Source of the DNA: Shewanella sp. ANA-3
GTDB taxonomy: Bacteria; Pseudomonadota; Gammaproteobacteria; Enterobacterales; Shewanellaceae
Direction of reading: 5' to 3'
Assembly (NCBI RefSeq): GCF_000203935.1
Contig: NC_008577.1
Span: 4,774,001-4,838,000 of the forward strand
DNA: 64,000 nucleotides
Below are positions 17,517-25,379 of this stretch, piece by piece. Numbering within the stretch: the first letter of the stretch is position 1; each line of letters starts with the position of its first letter. The translations under genes were made by a program, and so were the position numbers. The notes under the pieces were generated by a model, which worked only from the letters and a program-made list of their open reading frames with translations, searched no databases and was not told the origin of the DNA.

Positions 17517-18137
17517 ATGAGACCGTTGACGCCACGCCAAGCCGAAATTTTAGAGCTGATTAAACGTAATATTGCCGAGACTGGCATGCCACCCACCCGG
17601 GCCGAAATCGCCACCCGTTTGGGTTTTAAAAGTGCAAATGCCGCCGAGGAACACCTTAAGGCATTGGCGAAAAAAGGCTGCATCGAGATCATGCCTGGCA
17701 CTTCCCGCGGGATCCGCCTCCCAGTTGAGGAAGAAGATAACAGCGAATCAGGCTTGCCACTGATTGGCCAAGTGGCTGCGGGCGAACCTATACTCGCCCA
17801 AGAGCATGTCGAACAGTATTACCAAGTCGACCCTAGCATGTTCCACCCTGCCGCCAATTTCTTACTACGCGTCAGAGGCGACAGTATGAAGAACATCGGT
17901 ATCCTCGAGGGGGATCTTCTCGCCGTTCATAAAGTACAGCAAGCGCGCAATGGCCAAGTTGTTGTAGCTCGCGTTGACGATGATGTAACAGTTAAACGCT
18001 TTGAAAAGAAAGGGAATCTAGTTTATCTACATGCAGAGAATGAAGATTACTCCCCAATTAAAGTCGATTTAAGTTTCCAAAGTCTAACAATAGAAGGGCT
18101 CGCCGTAGGGGTGATCCGCAATGGAGATTGGCTATGA
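17517..18137 (+). CDS. lexA: SOS response repressor and self-cleaving protease LexA
   Basis: A 206-residue repressor. The N-terminal winged helix (RPLTPRQAEILELI; TRAEIATRLGFKSANAAEEHL) binds SOS boxes. The C-terminal S24 peptidase domain has the Ala-Gly cleavage site in GQVAAGEPIL, the nucleophile Ser123 in RGDSMKN and the general base Lys160 in VTVKRF, corresponding to Ser119 and Lys156 of E. coli. RecA-ssDNA filaments trigger autocleavage and induce the regulon. Two LexA boxes precede it, so it is autoregulated. The stop codon overlaps the sulA start (ATGA). Confidence 0.98.
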   Translation: MRPLTPRQAEILELIKRNIAETGMPPTRAEIATRLGFKSANAAEEHLKALAKKGCIEIMPGTSRGIRLPVEEEDNSESGLPLIGQVAAGEPILAQEHVEQYYQVDPSMFHPAANFLLRVRGDSMKNIGILEGDLLAVHKVQQARNGQVVVARVDDDVTVKRFEKKGNLVYLHAENEDYSPIKVDLSFQSLTIEGLAVGVIRNGDWL

Positions 18138-18646
18138 ACAAACTACTAGGTAATGCCCCGCGTCACCCCGGTTTATGGCTCGATGCGGTACGCGAAACCG
18201 ATACAGACTGGCAGCATACGCCTATCATCACTATGCCTACCGAGAGCCAAGGGCGCCAAGAGCTAATGCAACTTAGCAAGCAGTTAGCACAACTGAGCCA
18301 ACAAGGCCGCTGGGTCGTGCTCATCAACCCACCTAGTATTGGCTACAAGCAGTTACTGGCCAGCGCTGGCGTGCGTATGGACCGCGTACTTTTAGTCCAT
18401 GCGAAAGATGAAGTCGAAACCCTGTGGGCCATGGAAAAAGCATTAACCAGTGGCACTTCAAGCGCAGTAATTACTTGGATCCACTCACTCGATGCCCGTG
18501 ACAATCGTCGTTTGCAAATTGTGGCCAAGAGTGCCCGCGCCATGGGAATAGTGCTCGAAGGTGTTGTAAATCACTCGACTACGGACGCGACACTCAAGCA
18601 ACCCGCTCACTTTGCCCAAGGTAGTTTTTTTAGCTCTGTTCATTAA
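18134..18646 (+). CDS. sulA: SOS cell-division inhibitor SulA
   Basis: A 170-residue protein of the SulA family, which binds FtsZ and blocks ring formation during DNA damage. The family core is visible in GRWVVLINPPSIGYKQLL and VETLWAMEKALTSGTSSAVITW. The ATG at 18134 overlaps the lexA TGA and has GGAG eight bases upstream (inside the lexA 3' end); the TTG six bases earlier is less likely. The lexA-sulA operon is common in Shewanella, Vibrio and Pseudomonas, unlike E. coli where sulA is separate. It lacks its own SOS box and relies on the lexA promoter. Confidence 0.93.
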   Translation: MNKLLGNAPRHPGLWLDAVRETDTDWQHTPIITMPTESQGRQELMQLSKQLAQLSQQGRWVVLINPPSIGYKQLLASAGVRMDRVLLVHAKDEVETLWAMEKALTSGTSSAVITWIHSLDARDNRRLQIVAKSARAMGIVLEGVVNHSTTDATLKQPAHFAQGSFFSSVH

Positions 18647-18673
18647 AATTTTTGCACTGCGTATTTAGCCTTG

Positions 18674-18709
18674 AAAGCCGCCTCACCTGTGAATGTGGGG
18701 CTTTTTTTT
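18674..18709 (+). terminator. Intrinsic terminator of lexA-sulA
   Basis: An imperfect hairpin (AAGCC...CAC pairing with GTG...GGCTT) is followed by eight T bases, 28 bases after the sulA stop. Confidence 0.7.
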
Positions 18710-18738
18710 GGCAATTTTTCAGACAATTAGAAAAAGAA

Positions 18739-18773
18739 GTGATCTTGATCAATTTTTAAACAGCAAGTATGTT
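18739..18773 (+). promoter_or_regulatory. FNR (EtrA)/CRP-like site overlapping a candidate promoter of the cox operon
   Basis: GTGAT-CTTG-ATCAA (18739-18752) matches the FNR consensus TTGAT-N4-ATCAA at nine of ten positions and also resembles the CRP core. A candidate -35 TTGATC (18745-18750) and -10 TATGTT (18768-18773) with 17-bp spacing would place the site over the -35 element, as expected for anaerobic repression. Site identity and promoter are inferred. Confidence 0.5.
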
Positions 18774-19052
18774 TGATTCAGGCGAGCATAATATATCGCC
18801 CGTTTAGGCAAAAAATATCGACGATTTATCGAATATCTCTTGCCCACAAAAATCGAGAATAATGGGTTTATTCAGCAGTATGTGCCAGTGTGGCTAATAC
18901 CAGCAGTAACAATACTTAATCAAAAGTAAGCCGCCAACGCACGTTGAAGTCAGAGAAGCTTTTTTGGGAACTGAAGAGTTTGCATAGAGTTGAGACTTAC
19001 TGTGTTGCTCTTCTTTGTAGTTGCTATTCGCAATTGGCAGAGGAGAAGTCTT

Positions 19053-20594
19053 GTGAAGCAATGGTTGTATTGTTTACTCGTGGTGCTATTCGCCCCACCG
19101 TTGGCCGCAGCGGACATGCGGTTCAACATGACCCCCGGCGTGACAGAAATCAGTGGCAAGGTTTATCACTTACACATGACGATTCTGTATATTTGCTGCG
19201 CGATAGGCTTAGTGGTTTTTGGCGTGATGATTTATGCCATGATCAACCACAGAAAATCCAAGGGCGCGGTCGCGTCTCACTTCCATGAGAGTACAAAAGT
19301 CGAAATCGCATGGACGGTCATTCCTTTTGTCATTCTGATCTTAATGGCGATTCCCGCCACGAAAACTCTGATTGCCATGGAAGATCCCAGCAATGCCGAT
19401 CTCACGGTAAAAGTCACAGGCTCTCAATGGAAATGGCATTATAGCTACTTCGATCAAGACATTGATTTTTACAGCATTCTCGCAACCCCAAGACCTCAAA
19501 TCGAAGGTAGTGAAGCCAAGGGTGAGCACTACTTACTCGAGGTCGACAAACCCCTAGTATTACCGGTCAATCGTAAAATCCGTTTCTTGATGACCTCAGA
19601 GGATGTCATCCACTCATGGTGGATGCCCGCCTTTGCCGTTAAAAAAGACGCTAACCCAGGTTTTATCAACGAGGCGTGGACCCGTATCGACAAACCCGGT
19701 ATTTACCGTGGCCAATGTGCCGAGCTTTGCGGTAAAGACCATGGTTTTATGCCGATAGTAGTGCAGGCATTGCCCGAAGCCGAGTTCGATGCATGGGTTG
19801 AAGAACAAAAACAAGCCGCCAATGCCGCCGCGCAAGCCGCACAGGCCGCGTTATCGCAAACATTAACTAAAGAAGAGCTGATGACTCAGGGTGAGCAAGT
19901 TTACCTCGGTCACTGCGCAGCCTGTCACCAACCTAACGGTGAAGGTTTACAGGGGGTATTCCCACACCTCAAAGGCAGCCCCATAGCTACCGGACCACTG
20001 AGCGGCCATCTTGAAATCGTGCTCAATGGTAAAGCGGGTACGGCCATGCAAGCCTTTGGCAAACAATTAACGACCCAAGAAATTGCCGCCGTGATTACCT
20101 ATGAGCGTAATGCATGGGGCAATAACACGGGTGATGCGGTACAAGCCAAAGACGTTGATGCCCATAAATCCGGTGGCACGAGTAGCGAGCCAGTAGCAAC
20201 GACTCCGCCCCCAGCAACCACCGATGCACCCAAAACGGCGACAGAACCTACCGCCAGCGTCGATCCCGCGAGTCTCCCCACGCTTAGCCATGATGAACTG
20301 ATGGCCGAAGGGGAAAAGACCTATGCCACGATTTGCGCCGCCTGCCACCAGCTAACGGGTGCAGGTATGCCTCCCGCCTTCCCCGCCCTTGCTGGTAGCG
20401 CTATCGCAACGGGTCCGATCGCCAATCACATCGACATAGTGATGCACGGTAAACCGGGCACGGCGATGCAGGCATTTGGCACACAACTTACGCCACAACA
20501 GCTTGCCGCCATCATTACCTATGAGCGCAATGCATGGGGCAACAATACTGGCGATACAGTGCAACCCGCTGATATTGCTCGCCATGGACAGTAG
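19053..20594 (+). CDS. coxB: Cytochrome c oxidase subunit II with two fused cytochrome c domains
   Basis: A 513-residue subunit of a caa3-type haem-copper oxidase. It takes electrons from cytochrome c through its own haems to the CuA centre. The GTG at 19053 with AGGAG upstream gives a signal peptide (WLYCLLVVLFAPPLAAAD); an ATG at 18990 is rejected. Two membrane helices follow, then the CuA domain with HSWWMPAF and GQCAELCGKDHGFMP (Cys-Cys-His-Met ligands). Then come two cytochrome c domains with CAACHQ motifs near residues 290 and 430, joined by a Pro/Thr/Ala-rich linker. The two domains are near-copies, both ending ITYERNAWGNNTGD, a recent tandem duplication. First gene of the oxidase operon. 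Confidence 0.95.
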   Translation: MKQWLYCLLVVLFAPPLAAADMRFNMTPGVTEISGKVYHLHMTILYICCAIGLVVFGVMIYAMINHRKSKGAVASHFHESTKVEIAWTVIPFVILILMAIPATKTLIAMEDPSNADLTVKVTGSQWKWHYSYFDQDIDFYSILATPRPQIEGSEAKGEHYLLEVDKPLVLPVNRKIRFLMTSEDVIHSWWMPAFAVKKDANPGFINEAWTRIDKPGIYRGQCAELCGKDHGFMPIVVQALPEAEFDAWVEEQKQAANAAAQAAQAALSQTLTKEELMTQGEQVYLGHCAACHQPNGEGLQGVFPHLKGSPIATGPLSGHLEIVLNGKAGTAMQAFGKQLTTQEIAAVITYERNAWGNNTGDAVQAKDVDAHKSGGTSSEPVATTPPPATTDAPKTATEPTASVDPASLPTLSHDELMAEGEKTYATICAACHQLTGAGMPPAFPALAGSAIATGPIANHIDIVMHGKPGTAMQAFGTQLTPQQLAAIITYERNAWGNNTGDTVQPADIARHGQ

Positions 20595-20603
20595 GGGATT
20601 AAG

Positions 20604-22196
20604 ATGAGCACACTGACTCAAGACCAAATTGCCGCCCATGATGAACACCATCACGGCGCACCTAAAGGCATCATGCGCTGGTTACTCACCACCAACCACA
20701 AGGACATTGGCACCCTGTACCTATGGTTTAGTTTCATAATGTTTTTAACTGGTGGTGCTATGGCCATGGTGATCCGCGCCGAACTCTTTCAGCCCGGATT
20801 ACAACTCGTTGAACCTAACTTCTTCAACCAGATGACCACAGTACATGGGCTAATCATGGTATTCGGCGCCGTGATGCCAGCCTTTACAGGGCTGGCTAAC
20901 TGGTTGATCCCCATGATGATTGGCGCGCCCGATATGGCGCTTCCACGGATGAACAACTGGAGTTTTTGGATCCTTCCCTTCGCCTTTACCATATTGTTGA
21001 GCTCATTGTTTATGGAAGGTGGCGGCCCTAACTTCGGTTGGACCTTCTACGCACCACTCTCGACCACTTACAGCCCTGACAGCACAGCATTATTTGTCTT
21101 CTCGATTCATATCATGGGGATAAGTTCGATCATGGGCGCCATCAACGTGATCGTAACCATAGTCAACCTACGCGCTCCCGGTATGACGTGGATGAAGTTA
21201 CCGCTGTTTGTCTGGACCTGGCTGATTACCGCCTTCTTGCTGATCGCCGTCATGCCAGTGCTCGCAGGCGCCGTCACTATGGTGTTAACCGATAAGTTTT
21301 TCGGTACTAGCTTCTTCGAGGCGGCAGGCGGCGGCGACCCTGTGATGTTCCAGCATATCTTCTGGTTCTTCGGTCACCCCGAAGTCTACATCATGATTCT
21401 GCCATCCTTCGGCATTATCTCCGCCATAGTTCCGGCCTTTAGTCGCAAGAAATTGTTCGGCTATTCATCCATGGTGTATGCCACGGCGAGTATTGCGATT
21501 CTGTCCTTCCTCGTGTGGGCGCACCATATGTTCACAACCGGTATGCCTGTGTTTGCCGAGTTGTTTTTTATGTACTGCACTATGCTGATTGCCGTGCCGA
21601 CTGGGGTAAAAGTGTTTAACTGGGTAGCGACCATGTGGCGCGGCTCACTGAGTTTTGAAACCCCTATGTTGTTCGCGGTGGCCTTTATTATCCTGTTCAC
21701 TATTGGCGGCTTCTCTGGTTTGATGCTCGCCATCACGCCGGCCGACTTCCAATACCACGATACTTACTTTGTGGTGGCTCACTTCCACTATGTGTTAGTC
21801 ACTGGTGCGATTTTCTCCATCATGGCGGCGGCCTATTACTGGCTACCAAAATGGACCGGCCATATGTACAGCGAAAAGCTCGGCCAGTGGCATTTTTGGT
21901 GCTCGGTGATTTCGGTCAACGTGTTGTTTTTCCCGATGCATTTCTTAGGTCTTGCGGGTATGCCAAGGCGTATTCCCGATTACTCGATTCAATTTGCCGA
22001 TGTAAACCAAATCGTGTCGATTGGGGGTTTTGCCTTTGGTCTTTCTCAGCTGATCTTCCTTGTGCTGGTGATTAAGTGCATTCGGGGCGGTGAAAAGGCG
22101 CCCGCCAAACCTTGGGAAGGCAGCGAAGGCTTAGAATGGACTCTACCAAGTCCCGCGCCCTACCACTCTTTCACCACGCCACCCGAGGTGAAATAA
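20604..22196 (+). CDS. ctaD: Cytochrome c oxidase subunit I
   Basis: A 530-residue, 12-helix catalytic subunit that binds haem a and the haem a3-CuB site where oxygen is reduced and protons pumped. Signature elements are present: TTVHGLIMVF (haem a ligand region), GHPEVYIMILPSFG (CuB His cross-linked to Tyr), VWAHHMFTTGM (CuB His-His) and YHDTYFVVAHFHYV (haem ligands). The GHPEVY form marks a type A oxidase. It starts nine bases after coxB with AGGGG upstream. Confidence 0.97.
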   Translation: MSTLTQDQIAAHDEHHHGAPKGIMRWLLTTNHKDIGTLYLWFSFIMFLTGGAMAMVIRAELFQPGLQLVEPNFFNQMTTVHGLIMVFGAVMPAFTGLANWLIPMMIGAPDMALPRMNNWSFWILPFAFTILLSSLFMEGGGPNFGWTFYAPLSTTYSPDSTALFVFSIHIMGISSIMGAINVIVTIVNLRAPGMTWMKLPLFVWTWLITAFLLIAVMPVLAGAVTMVLTDKFFGTSFFEAAGGGDPVMFQHIFWFFGHPEVYIMILPSFGIISAIVPAFSRKKLFGYSSMVYATASIAILSFLVWAHHMFTTGMPVFAELFFMYCTMLIAVPTGVKVFNWVATMWRGSLSFETPMLFAVAFIILFTIGGFSGLMLAITPADFQYHDTYFVVAHFHYVLVTGAIFSIMAAAYYWLPKWTGHMYSEKLGQWHFWCSVISVNVLFFPMHFLGLAGMPRRIPDYSIQFADVNQIVSIGGFAFGLSQLIFLVLVIKCIRGGEKAPAKPWEGSEGLEWTLPSPAPYHSFTTPPEVK

Positions 22197-22197
22197 C

Positions 22198-22779
22198 ATG
22201 CAAGGCCAACCCCATCAGCCCATCATCAAGTCAAATCGTAAGCTTATCAGCCTACTGGTGTTGGGCTGCCTTGCGATGTTTGGCTTTGGGTTCGCCTTAG
22301 TGCCGCTCTACGATGTACTGTGCGAAAAACTGGGCATTAATGGCAAAACCTCCAATACTGCCAGCAGTTATCAGGCGATCACTGTGGATAAGAACCGAGT
22401 GGTAACAGTGGAGTTTATCTCGCAGGTACAGACGGGCATGCCGTGGAAATTTGAGCCACAAACGAAACGGCTCGAAGTGCATCCGGGCGAACTCATTCAC
22501 ACGGCATTTCTGGCGCAAAACATCTCGAATAGAGCGACTGTGGGCCAGGCGATTCCCTCTATTTCGCCTGGACAAGGTGCGGCTTATTTCAATAAAACCG
22601 AATGTTTTTGTTTTAACCAACAACACTTAGCCGCGGCGAGTCGCGCCGAACTTCCGTTGATCTTCTTCGTGGATCCTCAATTACCCGAGTCTATCCACAC
22701 TTTAACCCTCTCTTACACCCTCTACGACATTACCGACAAGCAGTTAGCGTCTGCCATAGAGCAAGGAGCTGCAAAATGA
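22198..22779 (+). CDS. ctaG: Cytochrome c oxidase assembly protein CtaG/Cox11
   Basis: A 193-residue protein that delivers copper to the CuB site of subunit I. One N-terminal membrane anchor (about residues 15-37, LLVLGCLAMFGFGFALVPLY) is followed by a periplasmic domain with the copper-binding CFCF motif in KTECFCFNQQ. The start lies two bases after the ctaD stop. The order ctaD-ctaG-coxC is standard for proteobacterial aa3/caa3 operons. Its stop overlaps the coxC start (ATGA). Confidence 0.96.
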   Translation: MQGQPHQPIIKSNRKLISLLVLGCLAMFGFGFALVPLYDVLCEKLGINGKTSNTASSYQAITVDKNRVVTVEFISQVQTGMPWKFEPQTKRLEVHPGELIHTAFLAQNISNRATVGQAIPSISPGQGAAYFNKTECFCFNQQHLAAASRAELPLIFFVDPQLPESIHTLTLSYTLYDITDKQLASAIEQGAAK

Positions 22780-23651
22780 CCACTAAACATGAGACTTACT
22801 ACGTCCCCGCCCAGAGTGCTTGGCCGATTGTTGGTGCTATCGGCTTGTTTTTAATTGCCTTTGGGGCAGGACATTTTGTTCATCAACTCAAATCTGGCGC
22901 TTCGGGTGGCGGCTATATTCTACTTGCAGGCATAGTCGTCATCCTGTTTATGCTGGTAGGCTGGTTTAGAACCGTGATCCAAGAATCGATGACGGGCCTC
23001 TATTCCCATCAAATGGATAGATCGTTTCGCCAAGGCATGAGCTGGTTTATCTTCTCCGAGGTGATGTTCTTCGCCGCCTTCTTCGGCGCCTTATTTTACG
23101 CCCGCATGGTCGCAGTACCTTGGCTCGGCGGCGCGTCCAATAATGCCATGACCCATGAAGTCCTGTGGCCACACTTCGAGGCCGTTTGGCCACTCCTCAC
23201 CACGCCAGATGGCACCAAAACCGAAGCCATGCCATGGAATGGACTACCGCTAGTCAACACCATTGTGCTGCTAACCTCCTCTGTCACGCTGCATTTTGCC
23301 CATACCAGCTTAGAAAAGGGTAAACGTTCGGCCATCACCCTCTGGCTGGGACTCACGATTTTGCTCGGAATTAGCTTCCTTGCTTTGCAGGCCGAGGAAT
23401 ATAGCCATGCCTACCATGAGATGGGGCTAACGCTCACCTCGGGCGTGTATGGCAACACCTTTTTCCTGTTAACGGGTTTCCACGGCATGCATGTCACCTT
23501 GGGCACCATCTTTCTATTAGTCTTGTTTTTCAGAGTGTTAAAGGACCACTTTAGTGCGGATAAGCATTTTGTCTTCCAAGCGGGCAGTTGGTACTGGCAC
23601 TTTGTCGACGTAGTTTGGCTCTGCCTGTTTATCTTTGTTTATGTGCTTTAA
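22776..23651 (+). CDS. coxC: Cytochrome c oxidase subunit III
   Basis: A 291-residue, seven-helix subunit that stabilises the oxidase core and proton uptake. Typical features are RQGMSWFIFSEVMFFAAFFGALFY (read in two parts), LQAEEYSHAYHEM, FHGMHVTLGTIFL and the terminal WYWHFVDVVWLCLFIFVYVL. It overlaps ctaG by four bases. An insertion of about 40 residues after the second helix (around GGASNNAMTHEVLWPHF) is usual in gammaproteobacterial forms. Confidence 0.96.
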   Translation: MTTKHETYYVPAQSAWPIVGAIGLFLIAFGAGHFVHQLKSGASGGGYILLAGIVVILFMLVGWFRTVIQESMTGLYSHQMDRSFRQGMSWFIFSEVMFFAAFFGALFYARMVAVPWLGGASNNAMTHEVLWPHFEAVWPLLTTPDGTKTEAMPWNGLPLVNTIVLLTSSVTLHFAHTSLEKGKRSAITLWLGLTILLGISFLALQAEEYSHAYHEMGLTLTSGVYGNTFFLLTGFHGMHVTLGTIFLLVLFFRVLKDHFSADKHFVFQAGSWYWHFVDVVWLCLFIFVYVL

Positions 23652-23679
23652 AGATTCATTGAAACAATAAGTTGAAAGC

Positions 23680-23910
23680 TTAAGGCGTGGGGTTGAGACC
23701 AAGCAGTCCAGTCCCTAAAGCCACCAGCAAAAGCAGGATAACTAGTACAGAAAACATCACCCTACGGCCCAAATAGCGGCTCATAGGCACAGGGTGATCA
23801 GCGGTTTGATCGTCACCTTTAACCATAATGATTAAGGCTCTGCCTAGGTTAAAAATGATAAACAGTAACAGCAGTACTAAAACACACTTAAAAATGAACG
23901 GGATGTTCAT
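23680..23910 (-). CDS. Twin-helix DUF2909-type membrane protein
   Basis: A 76-residue protein with two predicted membrane helices (FIFKCVLVLLLLFIIFNLGRAL and VMFSVLVILLLLVALGTGLLG) joined by a short charged loop (GDDQTADHPVPMSRYLGRR). It fits the DUF2909 family, regularly found inside cytochrome oxidase gene clusters and transcribed against them, as here. An AGGA ribosome binding site lies before its ATG. Its 5' end overlaps or abuts that of the SURF1 gene on the other strand. A role in oxidase assembly is plausible but not shown. Confidence 0.82.
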   Translation of the reverse strand: MNIPFIFKCVLVLLLLFIIFNLGRALIIMVKGDDQTADHPVPMSRYLGRRVMFSVLVILLLLVALGTGLLGLNPTP

Positions 23911-24766
23911 ACGCTATCCTTATGTTTTGCTGACCAAATTAATTGGGTTGCCAAGATATATTTGGCTGCATAGGGGAATGTTGTTACTGCTGATATTGAC
24001 TGTGGTGGTATTCGTGATTTTGGTCAAGCTGGGTTTGTGGCAAATGGATAGGGCCGCGGAAAAAACCGAACTGCTCGCACAAATGGAGGCCAGACAATCC
24101 GCTGCCGCACTCAATCCTGAACAGCTCATAGCTGAATTGGCTAAAGGCGGCGTTACTGGCTATCGCCTTGAGGTTCAAGCCAGCCCCGTTAATCCGCAAA
24201 TCTGGTTACTCGACAATCAGGTCTATCAAGGGCAAGTGGGCTATCTCGCCTTTCAATTGCTGCAAATATCTCCTGAAAATCAGGCAAACGATGCTGAACA
24301 ACCTTGGCTGTTACTCGAACTCGGTTTTATCGCCGCTAAATCCCACCGAGATGCCTTGCCCGAAGTCAGCCCCATAGTCGGTGAACAGGTTCTTACGGGC
24401 CGCCTCTATCAAAAACAGATTAATCCCTTGAGCCATCACTTATTGGCAGAACCCTTCACCACGGAACAAGGTGAACGGATTCGGTTTCAAAATCTCAATC
24501 TACCCGAGATGGCACAAATGTTAGGGCATCCCATTCTACCTGCGGTGTTACAACCCGATGCCTTACCCCAATTACAACCTGCGCAGGCCTTGCCCCACCC
24601 TTGGCAACCTTTCCCGCTCTCGGCCCAAAAACATTGGGGTTATGCATTGCAATGGTTTGCCATGGCAACTGTGTTTGCTGGGCTGATGGGTTGGCAAGGA
24701 GCAAAATACCTCAAAAAATCACGACAACTACATCGAGCCGATAAGGAAGCGACTAAGACCGAGTAA
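23903..24766 (+). CDS. SURF1-family cytochrome oxidase biogenesis protein
   Basis: An approximately 287-residue membrane protein that helps insert haem a during assembly of subunit I. It has the family layout: an N-terminal helix (MLLLLILTVVVFVILVKLGL) followed directly by the conserved WQMDRAAEK, a periplasmic domain, and a C-terminal helix after HWGYALQWFAMA. The start is uncertain: ATGs at 23894, 23903 and 23978 and a long upstream extension to 23828 are all open, and none has a strong ribosome binding site. 23903 is chosen because it overlaps the divergent DUF2909 start least while keeping residues before the helix. Confidence 0.85.
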   Translation: MFIRYPYVLLTKLIGLPRYIWLHRGMLLLLILTVVVFVILVKLGLWQMDRAAEKTELLAQMEARQSAAALNPEQLIAELAKGGVTGYRLEVQASPVNPQIWLLDNQVYQGQVGYLAFQLLQISPENQANDAEQPWLLLELGFIAAKSHRDALPEVSPIVGEQVLTGRLYQKQINPLSHHLLAEPFTTEQGERIRFQNLNLPEMAQMLGHPILPAVLQPDALPQLQPAQALPHPWQPFPLSAQKHWGYALQWFAMATVFAGLMGWQGAKYLKKSRQLHRADKEATKTE

Positions 24767-24833
24767 CAGATACAAGCAAGATTTTAATAAAAAACAATAA
24801 AACAAAGCATTAGGGACAATAAGAGGAGCAAAT

Positions 24834-25379
24834 ATGGACTCCCAACAAACAGCCAAATACCGCGCATTGGGGTTATTACTACTGGCCTTTATCGCGCCTG
24901 TGGTCATCGCTAAGTTAGTGCTGAGCATGCATTGGTATCAAGGCGGTTCCACCAACCACGGTGAGCTCATTAGCCCAGAAACCAGTTATACCAGTCTTGG
25001 CCTTAACAATCCTCAGCCTAAGGAATGGCAACTGCTGTATTTATTGCCCGCAAAGTGCGATGAGGCTTGCCGCGAGCGCTTGTATATCCTGCGTCAGAGC
25101 CATACCGCCTTAGGGCCAGATCAGGCTCGTGTCGAACCGCTTATTCTTGTAAACCCAGACAGTGACTTAAGCGCATTAAGCAGCTTTAACTTCAACACTC
25201 AGCCCGCCAGCCAAAGCCTCAGCCATTGGCTTGACCAACAGCAGCTGATTATTGTCGATCCACTCGGCGCACTCGTGCTGCGTTATCCCCAAGTACAAGG
25301 CAAGGCGGCACATTTAGCTCAGGGTAAGGCCTTGGTCGCGGATCTCCGTAAGTTATTAAAACTATCGAGGGTAGACTAA
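24834..25379 (+). CDS. Membrane-anchored protein with CX3C motif in the oxidase assembly cluster
   Basis: A 181-residue protein of no firmly recognised family. One N-terminal membrane helix (LGLLLLAFIAPVVIAKLVL) is followed by a periplasmic domain of about 140 residues. The segment WQLLYLLPAKCDEACRERLY places a CX3C motif at the end of a beta strand, the position of the copper-binding CPDVC motif of SCO proteins, and IIVDPLGALVLRYPQ resembles the late strand of a thioredoxin fold. It lies between SURF1 and ctaA and overlaps ctaA (TAATG). A divergent thioredoxin/SCO-like copper or thiol chaperone is the best guess. GAGGAG-type ribosome binding site before ATG 24834. Confidence 0.8.
   Translation: MDSQQTAKYRALGLLLLAFIAPVVIAKLVLSMHWYQGGSTNHGELISPETSYTSLGLNNPQPKEWQLLYLLPAKCDEACRERLYILRQSHTALGPDQARVEPLILVNPDSDLSALSSFNFNTQPASQSLSHWLDQQQLIIVDPLGALVLRYPQVQGKAAHLAQGKALVADLRKLLKLSRVD

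Larger units (their letters stand above)
18647..19052 (+). other. Intergenic region and long 5' leader of the cytochrome oxidase operon
   Basis: About 400 bases holding the lexA-sulA terminator, then an FNR/CRP-like palindrome at 18739-18752 and a possible promoter. About 280 bases lie between that promoter and the coxB start, an unusually long leader in which no gene or known riboswitch was recognised. Confidence 0.5.

Noticed and set aside
18990..19052. Longer CoxB starting at ATG 18990
   Set aside because: It would put extra residues before the signal peptide; GTG 19053 has a strong AGGAG site.
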